Part shown: positions 1 through 8,508 of the stretch, piece after piece
Position numbering within the stretch: position 1 is the stretch's first letter
Layout: every line of letters begins with the position of its first letter
From: JARIHC01 sp035546975
GTDB lineage: Bacteria > Patescibacteriota > Saccharimonadia > Saccharimonadales > UBA4665
DNA length: 47,387 nt
Direction of reading: 5' to 3'
Assembly (NCBI GenBank): GCA_035546975.1
Contig: DASZVS010000001.1
Span: forward strand, 1-47,387
Made by a program: the position numbers and the translations under genes
Notes under the pieces: generated by a model
Told to the model about the DNA's origin: nothing
The model's input: the letters and a program-made list of their open reading frames with translations, nothing else
The model's database searches: none

Positions 1-343
1 CCAATAAAGCTCCTGCTACTCCTTGCAAGGCCCGGAAGATAATTAGCGCTGTGCTGCTCGGGGCCACGGCGCATAACAGCGAAGCCGCACCGAACCCAAG
101 TAAGCCGAGCGTCAGAATCCTTTTGCGCCCTAGTAAATCCGACAAAGATCCAGCAATCAGAATAAAAGAACCAAGCGTCAACAAATAAGCATCAACTACC
201 CACTGCTGGGCGGATAAACCGCCGCCCAAGTCGTGCTGGATTGCCGGCAATGCGACGTTTACAATCGAGCCATCCAAGAACGACACAAAAGAGGCCAAAA
301 TGGTTACTACCAATACTAGTCTTTGCTGCTTGCCCAAACTCAT
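1..343 (-). CDS. MFS multidrug exporter, DHA2/EmrB-like (partial, N-terminal part)
   Basis: Reading the minus strand from an ATG at 343 gives 114 codons that run off the left edge. The translation has the family motif FLDGSIVNVALPAI in helix 1 and the loop QWVVDAYLLTLG...GSLSDLLGRKR, the MFS motif-A region. This is typical of 14-helix drug:proton antiporters of the DHA2 (EmrB/QacA) type, which act in the cytoplasmic membrane. An AAAGGAG sits directly against the ATG with no spacer. A TTG two codons further in would have a better distance, so the exact start is uncertain. Substrate cannot be deduced. Confidence 0.85.
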   Translation of the reverse strand, partial: MSLGKQQRLVLVVTILASFVSFLDGSIVNVALPAIQHDLGGGLSAQQWVVDAYLLTLGSFILIAGSLSDLLGRKRILTLGLLGFGAASLLCAVAPSSTALIIFRALQGVAGALL

Positions 344-403
344 CTCCTTTCAGGATAGCAGACGCGCTTCCCTTCCTTAAGAGGCTTATGGTTTAATGTG
401 ACT

Positions 404-1189
404 ATGCCTCCGCAGTCTCCGCAAAACCCTTATCAGCCCCAGCAGGGGCCACAGCAGCCAGTACAACCCCAGCCTCAGGTCGGGCCACAACCGATGCCGC
501 AACCGCAACAGCCAGGACCCGTAACTCCGCAGGCCCCGCAGCCCGGCCAGCCAGCAGTGCAGCCGAACGAATATGCCTTTATCATGGAGCCGGCTAAGCC
601 GCCGCGGCAAAAACTTAACCTTATACCGGCCGGCTCATCGCTTCCTATTAGGATAGCCGTTGTCGGCGGCGGCATTATCATTCTTATTATATTGTTCACC
701 GTCATCAAAGGCCTCGTCACCACTCCGCCTTTCGACACCACCGCCATGATAGGCCTGGCACAAGACCAGCAAGAAATGATCCATATTACCAGCCAAGCGC
801 TCCAACAGAGCAAACAACAGCAGGCTGCCCTCTCGCAAAATACTATGAACTTTGCAGTCACGGCGCAGGCAAGCTTATCGAGCGACCAAAACCAGACGTT
901 AACCTATCTGAAGAACAACGGTAAAAAGGTGAAATCAGGTACGCTGAATCAAAAAGTAAGCGCCACTACGGATTCGCAACTATCTACGGCAGCGTCTAAC
1001 AGCACCTTTGAGAGCACGTACGTCCAGCTTATGGAAACTGAACTTAAAAATTACCAGACCGCCCTTAAAACCACATTCGTTGATACCAAGGGTGCTAAAG
1101 GCCGCCAACTGCTCAACCAGGAATATACGTCATCCCAACTTCTTTTGAACCAGCTTCAGAATTCGCCGGGCGCCCCTGCGGGTACTTAG
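404..1189 (+). CDS. Pro/Gln-rich N-terminus, single-pass membrane protein of unknown function
   Basis: About 261 residues. The first ~60 are dominated by P and Q, as in several other membrane proteins of this window (34697-35458 and 45747-46808). One strong hydrophobic segment follows around residues 83-103 (VVGGGIIILIILFTVIKG), then a polar, Gln/Ser/Thr-rich region that is probably extracytoplasmic and helical. A GTG at 398 is an alternative start. I prefer ATG 404 because a TTTAAT -10-like box at 392-397 would place the transcript start there. The stop overlaps the stop of the convergent gene at 1186. No family recognised. Confidence 0.7.
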   Translation: MPPQSPQNPYQPQQGPQQPVQPQPQVGPQPMPQPQQPGPVTPQAPQPGQPAVQPNEYAFIMEPAKPPRQKLNLIPAGSSLPIRIAVVGGGIIILIILFTVIKGLVTTPPFDTTAMIGLAQDQQEMIHITSQALQQSKQQQAALSQNTMNFAVTAQASLSSDQNQTLTYLKNNGKKVKSGTLNQKVSATTDSQLSTAASNSTFESTYVQLMETELKNYQTALKTTFVDTKGAKGRQLLNQEYTSSQLLLNQLQNSPGAPAGT

Positions 1190-1503
1190 CCCGTAACAAG
1201 GTCATAGCTGTGCCGGATCAGATCCTGGACCTCTTCCCATGTTAGTTGGCCGGACAAAATAAGCGTATTCCAATGCTTTTTATTAAGATGATAACCAGGC
1301 ATGACTTCTTCGTATTTCTCGCGAAGAACTTCGCTTAATTTCGGGTCGCACTTAAGGCTGAGTTGAACTGGATTCTTCCCTTCGCGGATAAGCGCAAACA
1401 TTTTGTCTCCCGCTTTATATACGGCAACTCCTTCGCCAAATGGGTAGTCCAATCTGGCATTCGGCATGCTTAATATATACTCCTCGACTGTCTTATGATC
1501 CAT
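1186..1503 (-). CDS. MmcQ/YjbR family protein
   Basis: 105 residues from ATG 1503. The layout matches the MmcQ/YjbR family (double-wing DNA-binding fold): an N-terminal helix, DYPFGEGVAVYKAGDKMFAL, then KCDP, and YHLNKKHWNTL near the C-terminus. Family members are small cytoplasmic proteins of uncertain role, thought to bind DNA. A longer reading from 1536 is possible, but a TACAAT box at 1512-1517 lies 8 nt before ATG 1503, which points to a leaderless start there. The stop codon overlaps that of the convergent upstream gene by three bases. Confidence 0.85.
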   Translation of the reverse strand: MDHKTVEEYILSMPNARLDYPFGEGVAVYKAGDKMFALIREGKNPVQLSLKCDPKLSEVLREKYEEVMPGYHLNKKHWNTLILSGQLTWEEVQDLIRHSYDLVTG

Positions 1504-1587
1504 CGTATTTAATTGTAATACATGTTTTGCCCACAAAACCCCGTAACAATCTTCATGGCAATTATTAAATCCAATCGTTCATAATGT

Positions 1588-1616
1588 TTGCAAAACCGTC
1601 CATGAAATGGTTAGAT
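1588..1616 (+). promoter_or_regulatory. Possible promoter of the large surface protein gene
   Basis: TTGCAA (1588-1593), a 17-nt spacer and TTAGAT (1611-1616). The -10 match is poor. The gene itself has a GGGAG site about 9 nt before ATG 1661, so a leadered transcript is expected. Confidence 0.3.
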
Positions 1617-1660
1617 AGTACCGAGATCCGGGAACATCTTAAACGAAGGGAGCGTGTTCG

Positions 1661-4600
1661 ATGGTTTGGACTGTAGCTAGTGGCATTAAAAAGAATGCAC
1701 GTACAAAGATCGTGAATTTTACTATGGCACTGGCCTTTATGGCAGCCAGCCTGAGCGGTGTAACGCCCCTCTTTGCCCAGAAAGCTTTTGCCGCGGGCAG
1801 TAAAAGTGTTTGCGCCAGCGGTTGTGACTCTACAACTATCCAGGGCGCTATTAATCTTGCCACCTCTGGCGATACTATCAATGTGGCGGCTGGTACATAT
1901 ACCGAAAACGTTACCGTTAACAAAGCCGTGTCCATTATGGGCGCAGGTGCGGCTAGCACAAAGATTGTCGCAACCGACGGCAACTCAACTCCCCTAACTT
2001 TCAGTACAAGCGGTGCAACCGTCAGCGGCTTCACCATCACCCATGACTATACTCCCGCCGAAAAATCCGCCTGGAATTTTAATAACAATGGCGTCGCTTT
2101 TGGTCAGCTAACTACTGGCAATACGCTAGAGAACAGCACGGTCTCCCTGAGCCGTAACGGCATATATATAAACCGCTCCCAAAACAACATTATCAACAAC
2201 ACCATCACCGACAACCGTACTGGCATCAATGCTACGAATACCATCGATGGCACTAATATTACCGGCAACACCATCTCAGACAACTGGACCCTCGGTTTTG
2301 TGTACTATGATTCCGGTTATTCCACCAATTTCAACACCGTGACGATGACCGGTAACACTTTTGATAACAACTGGTACACGCAGGTAGAAGTAAAAACTGC
2401 TGCTGGCAGCAGCGGAACCCTCGATGTTACCAACAACACCTTTTCCGATAGCCCGGTAACATACACAACCTCTTCAGATGCAAGCTTGAATGAGCCCGGT
2501 TTTGCAGCCCAGCAGCCAGTAGAACTCGGCGGCAGCGCTACTAAACCGGCTACGGCTTACCCTACCCTGCGTATCTATTCCAGCGGTTCGGTTGTTTTGA
2601 AGCACACTCCGAAAACTTTACGTGTTGGTGCAAGCGAGCCATATCACACGATTCAGTCCGCTATTAATGACGCTTCCGATGGCGACACCATTGCAGTTGA
2701 CGCCGGCACTTACAATGAAAACGTTAACATCAATAAAAGCCTGACGCTCGACGGCGCGCAAGCCGGCACTTCTGCTACCAGCGGCCGGGCTCACCAGGGC
2801 GGCAGCGAGTCCACCGTTCCCGGCACAAATAACTATGCTGCCACCTTTGCGGTAAATGCTCCGAATGTAACAATCGATGGCTTTGACTTCGGCCCAAGCT
2901 CCGATGATCCTTCGGCTGGACCGAAAGGCGTAGATTTAGGTAATAGCTCTGGCGCTACTGTTGAAAACAGTATTTTTGAACACAACCAGCGCGGCATCAG
3001 CCTTAACGGCGCTAGTAACGTTACTGTCAAGGGAAACTTGTTCACACATAACAATGCTGACCCTGAAAATAACGCCAGCATCTGGGGTGATAATGTCAGC
3101 ACTATTAACATCAACCACAATGAGCTTGATAACGCCAGCAATACGGCTATCAACCTCGCCACAAATAGCAACCATATAACGATTGATAGCAACAACTTCC
3201 AGAATAATGGCAACACTGCCGTCATTTGGGGAGACAACAACGTTACTTTCTCAAACAACACCGGCTCGAACTTTAATGGTTCGGGCCTGTTCCTTACTGG
3301 AAGTAATACAGTAAACATTACTGGTAATAATCTCTCGGCAGGCAGCACCTTCAATGGCGTTTCCATTTCGACAGCCAGTGGTTCGCCGTCATCTAACCTC
3401 ACGTTCACAGGCAATACAATTACCGGCTTTGAAAACGGTATTAATATCGGTTCCGGAGCACTGAGCGACACGCTTACTGCGCACAACAACAATCTTAGCG
3501 GCAACAGCGGCGCCGGCATCAACGCACCTACTGGCGCATCTCCCGTTGTCGATGCCACTAGTAACTGGTGGGGCAACGCTTCGGGCCCGAAGGACAATAC
3601 CGGTAGTGACGGCAGCAGCCCGGACAAGAATACTAGTGGTACCGGTTCTGCCGCCATCGGCGCCGTAAAGTACGGTCCATGGTGCACAGATAGCGCCTGT
3701 TCTGCCGACAGTTCGGCGGTTCCCGGCCAGCCGACAGGACTGCACGCCAAATTCCAATATGACAGCACGGACGTAGCGGACGGTTCTTACTTAAGCTACA
3801 CCTCCAAATCCGGGGGTAATAATCTTGAATTACTCTGGACTGCTTCCAGTGGTTTAGTAACCGGCTATCATATCCTCACCACCTATCCGGATGGCACTAC
3901 GCACACGTTCTACCAAGGCCCTAATACCAATGCCTGGTTGGCGACTTACGACGGGTTTGGCCAACACGGTAACGGTAAATACACCTTCCAGGTTGTCGGC
4001 GTTAATAGTAATGGTAACTCCACGCCCTCAGCTTCTTTCACACTCTACTACGACAATACTAAGCCGACTGTCGCGTTCACATCCCCGACTCCGGCTGATA
4101 ATTCCTACGTAAACAGCAACTTTACCGTTGGCTATACCGCAAACGATAACGTTGCGCTGAAGAGCGTAAACGTGAGCCTGTACGATACCGATTCTTCGCA
4201 CTCGAACCACTGGGTTGTCACTTGCTACAGCAATACAAGCGAAAGTGGTATAAGCGACAGCGGAACATGCACAGTGCATATTCCGGCTAACACGCCTGAC
4301 GGCAAATACTACCTTCAAGTTGGCGCACAAGATAAAGCTCTTAATTGGAGCGTAAACTCTACCCGTACAATCTACATCGACCGGACAGCACCAAATGCAC
4401 CGTCTATTACAGCTCCTAACAACGGACAATACTTTGCCAGTACGCCCATCAACAATGCATGGACTGCCGTCACTACCGACGTAAACGGCAACACTGAAGC
4501 CATTGACCACTACCAAGTAGCCTATCTCTATGACGATGGCCATACCTTCAGTGGCAGCACTTGCTCCGGCACCCAAATCAACGGCCACACAGTAAGCGGT

Positions 4601-6322
4601 TGTCGTGACGCGTCAGGCACTTCACGCGGCCACACGCCAAGCCTAAGCGAACAAGGCGGCGTCACAATCTGGGTCCGAGCAGTCGATAAAGCAGGTAACG
4701 ATAGCGCTTGGAGCAGCCCGGTTCATTACTACTACGACACTTCGGTGCTCTCAGCTCCGACTCTCACTGCGCCGACGAATGGCGGCTCTTACAACATCTA
4801 TACCCACGACTTCGACTTCACTTGGGATCCGGTAACTGATCCAAATCACGGTCCGGTAACCTATGAATGGGAAAGTTCTCTCAGCAACACAACGAACTCT
4901 AGCGGCGCATTTAGCAGCCAGCTTGCTCATCACGCTGGCTTAACAAGTACTTCGCTGCCTGAAGGTAATTCTCCGGAAAATACGTACTACTGGCACGTAC
5001 GAGCTGTCGACCAATATGGCAAGCCCGGCCCGTGGAGCAGCACCTGGAGCGTCACTGTCGACAATACTACCCCGGCTGTTCCAACTAATCTGAGCTGGAA
5101 AGATTCCAGCAATGCAACCATTTCAAATGGCGGCTATACAAACTCGTACAACGGCACGGCCAGCTGGCAAGATAGCTCAAGCGATGTTGACCACTACATC
5201 TATAAGTACTGGAATAATATAGCCTCCTCGCCATACAACAGCGAGGCCAATGCGTGGACCACGACAACCAGTAATACCAGCCTGGCGGGCGTCTTTAATC
5301 AAGGCGAAGGAACACATTACTTCTGCATCGAAGCTGTGGATGCTGCCGGTAATACATCTGCCTGTAGCGCAACGTTTGCCGTCACATACGATACTACAGC
5401 CCCTGTAGTTCACATCACTGCGCCGACAGGCGATACGGTACGCGGTACAGTCACTATCAGCGGCACCGTTACAGATGCCAATCCCGACCACTATTACTTA
5501 GTCGTAAAAGATTCGCATGGCAATGTGATAGCCGGCCCCGGTACTGTTAATGCTGCAAATGTTTCTAACTACAATTGGAATACAACAGGTCTTAATGGCA
5601 CGTACACCATCGACCTCGAAGCCCGCGACAAAGCAGATAACAAAGATGCTGGTTCAGTCGCAACAAAAACCGTAACCGTAGACAACATGGCGCCTAGTAC
5701 GCCAAGCGCTTCCCCGGCAGGAGGTACATATACCACATCCAATGAGCCTCTCGTCTCGCTTTCCAGCAGCGATAACGACACCGCCAGTCCAGCCATTTAC
5801 TATACGACCGATGGATCTACACCTGACAATACCAGCACTCCTTACACCGGTGCCTTTACTATAAGCTCCAGCGAAACCGTTAAGGCTGTCGCTTACGACG
5901 ATGCCGGCAATGAGAGCGGCGTCATGAGCGAATCGTACACCATCATCAACACCCCTGCCCCTATAGTCTTCTCCAGTACATTCTCAGGCAATGCCTTCAC
6001 GGCGGCCTTCGTCCAGGGCGGCGGCAACGGCCCCACGACTTTCGCCACTACCACGCCTGGCGGGAATGGCGGAGCAGGCACAAACGGCGGTAACAATAAT
6101 GGCGGCCAGGTTCTTGGCGACGCTTCCGGCACGTCAGGTACAAACACCGGCAATAACGACGGTACTGTGAGCGTTAAAAGCGCTTCCACTAACAAGAACG
6201 ACAACAAGAATTCTTCAGCCTTCCTCGGACTTGGCTGGTGGTGGCTACCGGTAGTCGTTGTCCTCTTCGGTCTCTTCTTCGCCCTCTTCCGCCGGGCAGA
6301 TGGCACCGACAAAAGCGCCTAG
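1661..6322 (+). CDS. Large surface protein: signal peptide, duplicated parallel beta-helix, Ig/FN3-like modules, C-terminal anchor
   Basis: 1,553 residues. A Sec signal peptide ends near residue 45 (QKAFA/AGS). Two beta-helix units follow, each opening with the same pattern: IQGAINLATSGDTINVAAGT near residue 67 and IQSAINDASDGDTIAVDAGT near residue 332. The short Asn-rich NNxI/GNxF turns are those of NosD/pectin-lyase-fold PbH1 repeats. NWWGNASGPKD closes the helix near residue 630. From about residue 690 to 1400 come Ig/fibronectin-like modules, each ending in a YYYDTS or VDNT-like turn. A chitobiase C-terminal-like module (YYTTDGSTPDNTSTPYTG) sits near residue 1388. The end is a Gly/Asn linker, a helix (GWWWLPVVVVLFGLFFALF) and RR: a membrane anchor without LPXTG. 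Likely an adhesin or glycan-binding protein facing the host. Substrate is inferred only. Confidence 0.85.
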   Translation: MVWTVASGIKKNARTKIVNFTMALAFMAASLSGVTPLFAQKAFAAGSKSVCASGCDSTTIQGAINLATSGDTINVAAGTYTENVTVNKAVSIMGAGAASTKIVATDGNSTPLTFSTSGATVSGFTITHDYTPAEKSAWNFNNNGVAFGQLTTGNTLENSTVSLSRNGIYINRSQNNIINNTITDNRTGINATNTIDGTNITGNTISDNWTLGFVYYDSGYSTNFNTVTMTGNTFDNNWYTQVEVKTAAGSSGTLDVTNNTFSDSPVTYTTSSDASLNEPGFAAQQPVELGGSATKPATAYPTLRIYSSGSVVLKHTPKTLRVGASEPYHTIQSAINDASDGDTIAVDAGTYNENVNINKSLTLDGAQAGTSATSGRAHQGGSESTVPGTNNYAATFAVNAPNVTIDGFDFGPSSDDPSAGPKGVDLGNSSGATVENSIFEHNQRGISLNGASNVTVKGNLFTHNNADPENNASIWGDNVSTININHNELDNASNTAINLATNSNHITIDSNNFQNNGNTAVIWGDNNVTFSNNTGSNFNGSGLFLTGSNTVNITGNNLSAGSTFNGVSISTASGSPSSNLTFTGNTITGFENGINIGSGALSDTLTAHNNNLSGNSGAGINAPTGASPVVDATSNWWGNASGPKDNTGSDGSSPDKNTSGTGSAAIGAVKYGPWCTDSACSADSSAVPGQPTGLHAKFQYDSTDVADGSYLSYTSKSGGNNLELLWTASSGLVTGYHILTTYPDGTTHTFYQGPNTNAWLATYDGFGQHGNGKYTFQVVGVNSNGNSTPSASFTLYYDNTKPTVAFTSPTPADNSYVNSNFTVGYTANDNVALKSVNVSLYDTDSSHSNHWVVTCYSNTSESGISDSGTCTVHIPANTPDGKYYLQVGAQDKALNWSVNSTRTIYIDRTAPNAPSITAPNNGQYFASTPINNAWTAVTTDVNGNTEAIDHYQVAYLYDDGHTFSGSTCSGTQINGHTVSGCRDASGTSRGHTPSLSEQGGVTIWVRAVDKAGNDSAWSSPVHYYYDTSVLSAPTLTAPTNGGSYNIYTHDFDFTWDPVTDPNHGPVTYEWESSLSNTTNSSGAFSSQLAHHAGLTSTSLPEGNSPENTYYWHVRAVDQYGKPGPWSSTWSVTVDNTTPAVPTNLSWKDSSNATISNGGYTNSYNGTASWQDSSSDVDHYIYKYWNNIASSPYNSEANAWTTTTSNTSLAGVFNQGEGTHYFCIEAVDAAGNTSACSATFAVTYDTTAPVVHITAPTGDTVRGTVTISGTVTDANPDHYYLVVKDSHGNVIAGPGTVNAANVSNYNWNTTGLNGTYTIDLEARDKADNKDAGSVATKTVTVDNMAPSTPSASPAGGTYTTSNEPLVSLSSSDNDTASPAIYYTTDGSTPDNTSTPYTGAFTISSSETVKAVAYDDAGNESGVMSESYTIINTPAPIVFSSTFSGNAFTAAFVQGGGNGPTTFATTTPGGNGGAGTNGGNNNGGQVLGDASGTSGTNTGNNDGTVSVKSASTNKNDNKNSSAFLGLGWWWLPVVVVLFGLFFALFRRADGTDKSA

Positions 6323-6356
6323 AAACCTTTCCGGAACAAAAAATTAAGACGCGCTT

Positions 6357-6920
6357 CTATTCCCTATGGCCTTTGAACCACTCAAGATAATATTGCAGTT
6401 CGGCAATCGACGCTTGGATATCGTCAAAAGCTCGATGTACTTCTTTCTTTTCGAATTCCACATCGTAGGCGCCCTGCATGAACACCTTCCATGCGCTCAC
6501 ATCAAGCATCCGGTAATGCAGTTTTAGGTCTAGCTGGGGCCACCATTGCCGGATAAAAGCCCGGTCATTGTGAATGCTATTCCCTGCCAGCACGGCAGGC
6601 TCGGCCCCGAATTGTTGTTCAACCAGCTCTACGAGTTCCCGCTCGGCTTGTTCAGCCGGCTTTGCGGCACCGCTATCCATTTTTGCCACGAATTCGTCGC
6701 GGTTGTGCGGATAATCCTTCCACCAGATGTTTTTCTGCATGCGGTCCACAACCACCTGCTTATCCTGCTTCACGATCGCTTCATAATTTGCCAGCGTTTT
6801 AAAGTTAAAGTCTGTAATTTCAGCCGCTACCTCAATAATTACATCTTGGCGCGGATCCAACCCTGTCAGTTCCAAATCTACCCAGAACAATTTTGTCGGT
6901 TTCGCTTTTTTGTCGATCAT
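6357..6920 (-). CDS. orn: Oligoribonuclease (DEDDh 3'-5' exoribonuclease)
   Basis: 187 residues, normal length for the family. The catalytic acids are visible: WVDLELTGLD gives D15 and E17, NSIHNDR gives the third acid, and HRAFDDIQASI gives the conserved His and the fourth Asp. Orn degrades 2-5 nt RNA fragments to mononucleotides in the cytoplasm, which matters for nucleotide recycling in an organism expected to scavenge nucleotides. Its ATG overlaps the stop of the upstream Nudix gene (ATGA, 6917-6920), so the two are probably translationally coupled in one transcript. Confidence 0.95.
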   Translation of the reverse strand: MIDKKAKPTKLFWVDLELTGLDPRQDVIIEVAAEITDFNFKTLANYEAIVKQDKQVVVDRMQKNIWWKDYPHNRDEFVAKMDSGAAKPAEQAERELVELVEQQFGAEPAVLAGNSIHNDRAFIRQWWPQLDLKLHYRMLDVSAWKVFMQGAYDVEFEKKEVHRAFDDIQASIAELQYYLEWFKGHRE

Positions 6921-7375
6921 GGCATATATTGTAACTTTTTCAGGAGCTTAACGGTAGGCGGGGATAATTTTTCATTCGGAAGATCTATAAAGTCGATCCA
7001 TCGTAATTCGACCAATTCTGAGGTTTCGTGGGCCGGTATCTCCTCTGCGGGTTTGCCGATCCGTATCTCATACGTGAAGAAATTCATGGCAACTATCACG
7101 CGTTCGCCAGTGTCTTTAAGTGTTTTCTCACTTTGCCCGGTATCTCCGTCCTCCACTAATTTCGGCTTATACGGACTAATATCCAGGCCCGTCTCCTCCA
7201 TTATTTCCCTATGCAGAGCCTCAAGCTTCGTCTCGCCTTTCTCTATGCCACCGCCTGGAATTACCCAGCTGCCGCTATATACACCACCCGCCGTAGGAGC
7301 CGTTTTGCCCATAAGAAATTTGTTATCGCTCGAGATAATGAGTGCTGCGACTACGTCCCGCTCAACCGTTCTCAT
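6917..7375 (-). CDS. Nudix hydrolase
   Basis: 152 residues with a complete Nudix box, GGGIEKGETKLEALHREIME then ETGLDI, matching GX5EX7REUXEEXGU. Such enzymes cleave nucleoside diphosphates linked to another moiety using Mg2+. The substrate cannot be told from the sequence. It is the first gene of a two-gene unit with orn, overlapping it by 4 nt, which suggests a role in nucleotide clean-up. A TAAAAT box (minus strand, 7383-7388) ends 7 nt before the ATG, so a leaderless mRNA is likely. Confidence 0.92.
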   Translation of the reverse strand: MRTVERDVVAALIISSDNKFLMGKTAPTAGGVYSGSWVIPGGGIEKGETKLEALHREIMEETGLDISPYKPKLVEDGDTGQSEKTLKDTGERVIVAMNFFTYEIRIGKPAEEIPAHETSELVELRWIDFIDLPNEKLSPPTVKLLKKLQYMP

Positions 7376-7403
7376 TCTCTAGATTTTAGTTCCTTGCCAG
7401 CAA

Positions 7404-7432
7404 AAAGAAAACCCCGGATCTCTCTGGGGCTC
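7404..7432 (-). terminator. Rho-independent terminator after the FMN reductase gene
   Basis: On the minus strand AGCCCC (ending at 7412) and GGGGTT pair around a 10-nt loop, followed by a T-rich tract TTTTCTTTTT. It lies between the stop of the gene at 7467 and the promoter of the Nudix gene. The stem is short, so confidence is moderate. Confidence 0.5.
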
Positions 7433-7466
7433 TTTGCGCAAATTTCTCAAGCTTACGCTTATCGTC

Positions 7467-8045
7467 TTAAGCGCGGACGGTTTTGAGTGCGTCGCTGTAC
7501 TTAACCAGCGAATCTATCAAATTAGCCAGGCTTGCTTGCGGGCTATACGGCCCTTCTTGCAGTTCTGCCTTCAGCACGCCTTCTTGATCGATAGCCTGTC
7601 CCACCTGATCGGTGAAGAACAATGCATCGGGCAAAGTGACAGCACCGTTTCCGGGCAGCGTGATACGCAAGCTCGCGACAGCCTGGGCGCCGCCGGCAGA
7701 ACCGTGAGCCACCAGGGCGACCGGCTTGTCCGCTATTTCATTACCCAAATTGTCGAACGCGTTCTTTAGCACGCCGGCCATCGAGCGGTTATATTCCGGC
7801 GTCACGATAATGTAACCTTCAAATTCAGCAATCTTATCCACCCACTTCTCGACGTCGGCCGATAGTTCCCGGTGTGGGTTATAACGCGGCGGCATTGCCT
7901 CGTCAAAAAACGGCAGCGGATAGTCCCGCAAGTCAAGGACCTCAGTTTCAGCTTTATTAGCAGCTTCTTTAGCTACCCATGTTGCCAGCTTATCGGTTAC
8001 GCGACTCTCACGAGTGCTACCTACAATAATAGCGATTTTTGCCAT
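7467..8045 (-). CDS. NAD(P)H-dependent FMN reductase (flavodoxin-like fold)
   Basis: 192 residues. The N-terminus IAIIVGSTRESRVTDKLA holds the FMN phosphate-binding loop. TPEYNRSMAGVLKNAFDNLG is the conserved second FMN-contacting segment of the NADPH-dependent FMN reductase family. Members reduce FMN, quinones or azo compounds with NAD(P)H in the cytoplasm. The gene is divergent from an HxlR regulator (8135). That pairing is well known for redox or electrophile-responsive control (for example YodB or HypR with their oxidoreductases). A TACAAT -10 box (8068-8073, minus) and a GGAAAG SD precede the ATG, and an inverted repeat covers the spacer region. Confidence 0.9.
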   Translation of the reverse strand: MAKIAIIVGSTRESRVTDKLATWVAKEAANKAETEVLDLRDYPLPFFDEAMPPRYNPHRELSADVEKWVDKIAEFEGYIIVTPEYNRSMAGVLKNAFDNLGNEIADKPVALVAHGSAGGAQAVASLRITLPGNGAVTLPDALFFTDQVGQAIDQEGVLKAELQEGPYSPQASLANLIDSLVKYSDALKTVRA

Positions 8046-8074
8046 TGCTTTCCTTTCTTAGCTTCCTATTGTAT

Positions 8075-8091
8075 GCTATACTTTATATAGC
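8075..8091. promoter_or_regulatory. Putative HxlR operator 1 (reductase promoter)
   Basis: Inverted repeat GCTATA-CTTTA-TATAGC located directly upstream of the minus-strand -10 box of the FMN reductase gene. Its core CTATACTTTATATAG (8076-8090) matches operator 2 at 13 of 15 positions. Binding there would block RNA polymerase. Inference from position and repeat. Confidence 0.6.
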
Positions 8092-8118
8092 TTTAGCTAC
8101 TTCAGTATAAAGCCATTA

Positions 8119-8136
8119 CTATACTTTGTAAAGTAT
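8119..8136. promoter_or_regulatory. Putative HxlR operator 2 overlapping the regulator's -10 box and start codon
   Basis: Perfect inverted repeat ATACTTT-GT-AAAGTAT at 8121-8136, containing the -10 box TATACT (8120-8125) and running into ATG 8135. Its core CTATACTTTGTAAAG (8119-8133) is a near copy of operator 1, offset by 43 nt (about four helical turns). It suggests negative autoregulation. Confidence 0.6.
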
Positions 8137-8476
8137 GAAAATAACTTCTATTACTAAACCAATCGAACCGAAAGTCGGCTGCATTGCCTCGGCTATGGAA
8201 ATTGTCGGCAATAAGTGGACGGCACTGATCTTGCGCGATCTCTTCAGCGGCCCAAGGCGTTTTTGCGAATTGGAAAAATCCGTTGGAAACATTAACCCGC
8301 GCACACTTTCCCAGCGGCTTGACGATTTGGAAGCCCACGGCATTATCACGAAACAGAGCTTCGCCGAAGTACCGCCGCGCACTGAATACACCCTGACTAA
8401 AAAAGGTGAGGATCTCTTGCCTATCCTCAAGCAAATGGCCGCCTGGGGCACCAAGTATTACCAAAAAGATTGCTAA
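8135..8476 (+). CDS. HxlR-family transcriptional regulator
   Basis: 113 residues forming a winged helix: EIVGNKWTALILRDLFSGPR, then FCELEKSV, then INPRTLSQRLDDLEAHGII, with the wing at EVPPRTEYTLTKKGEDLLPIL. A Cys sits near residue 13 (GCIASA), the place where HxlR proteins such as YodB and HypR sense oxidants or quinones. This residue makes redox sensing plausible but not proven. The gene diverges from an FMN reductase, its likely target. The -10 TATACT ends 9 nt before the ATG (leaderless), inside an inverted repeat. Confidence 0.92.
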   Translation: MKITSITKPIEPKVGCIASAMEIVGNKWTALILRDLFSGPRRFCELEKSVGNINPRTLSQRLDDLEAHGIITKQSFAEVPPRTEYTLTKKGEDLLPILKQMAAWGTKYYQKDC

Positions 8477-8508
8477 TTTATATTAAGAGCAAATAAGTGC
8501 GCTGCGTA

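Noticed and set aside
2833..3768. 311-codon minus-strand frame inside the surface protein gene
   Set aside because: It mirrors the Asn/Thr/Gly-rich codons of the plus-strand gene as Leu/Val/Pro runs; the plus strand has clear domains.
6546..7382. 278-codon plus-strand frame
   Set aside because: It lies opposite orn and the Nudix gene, both with intact catalytic motifs.
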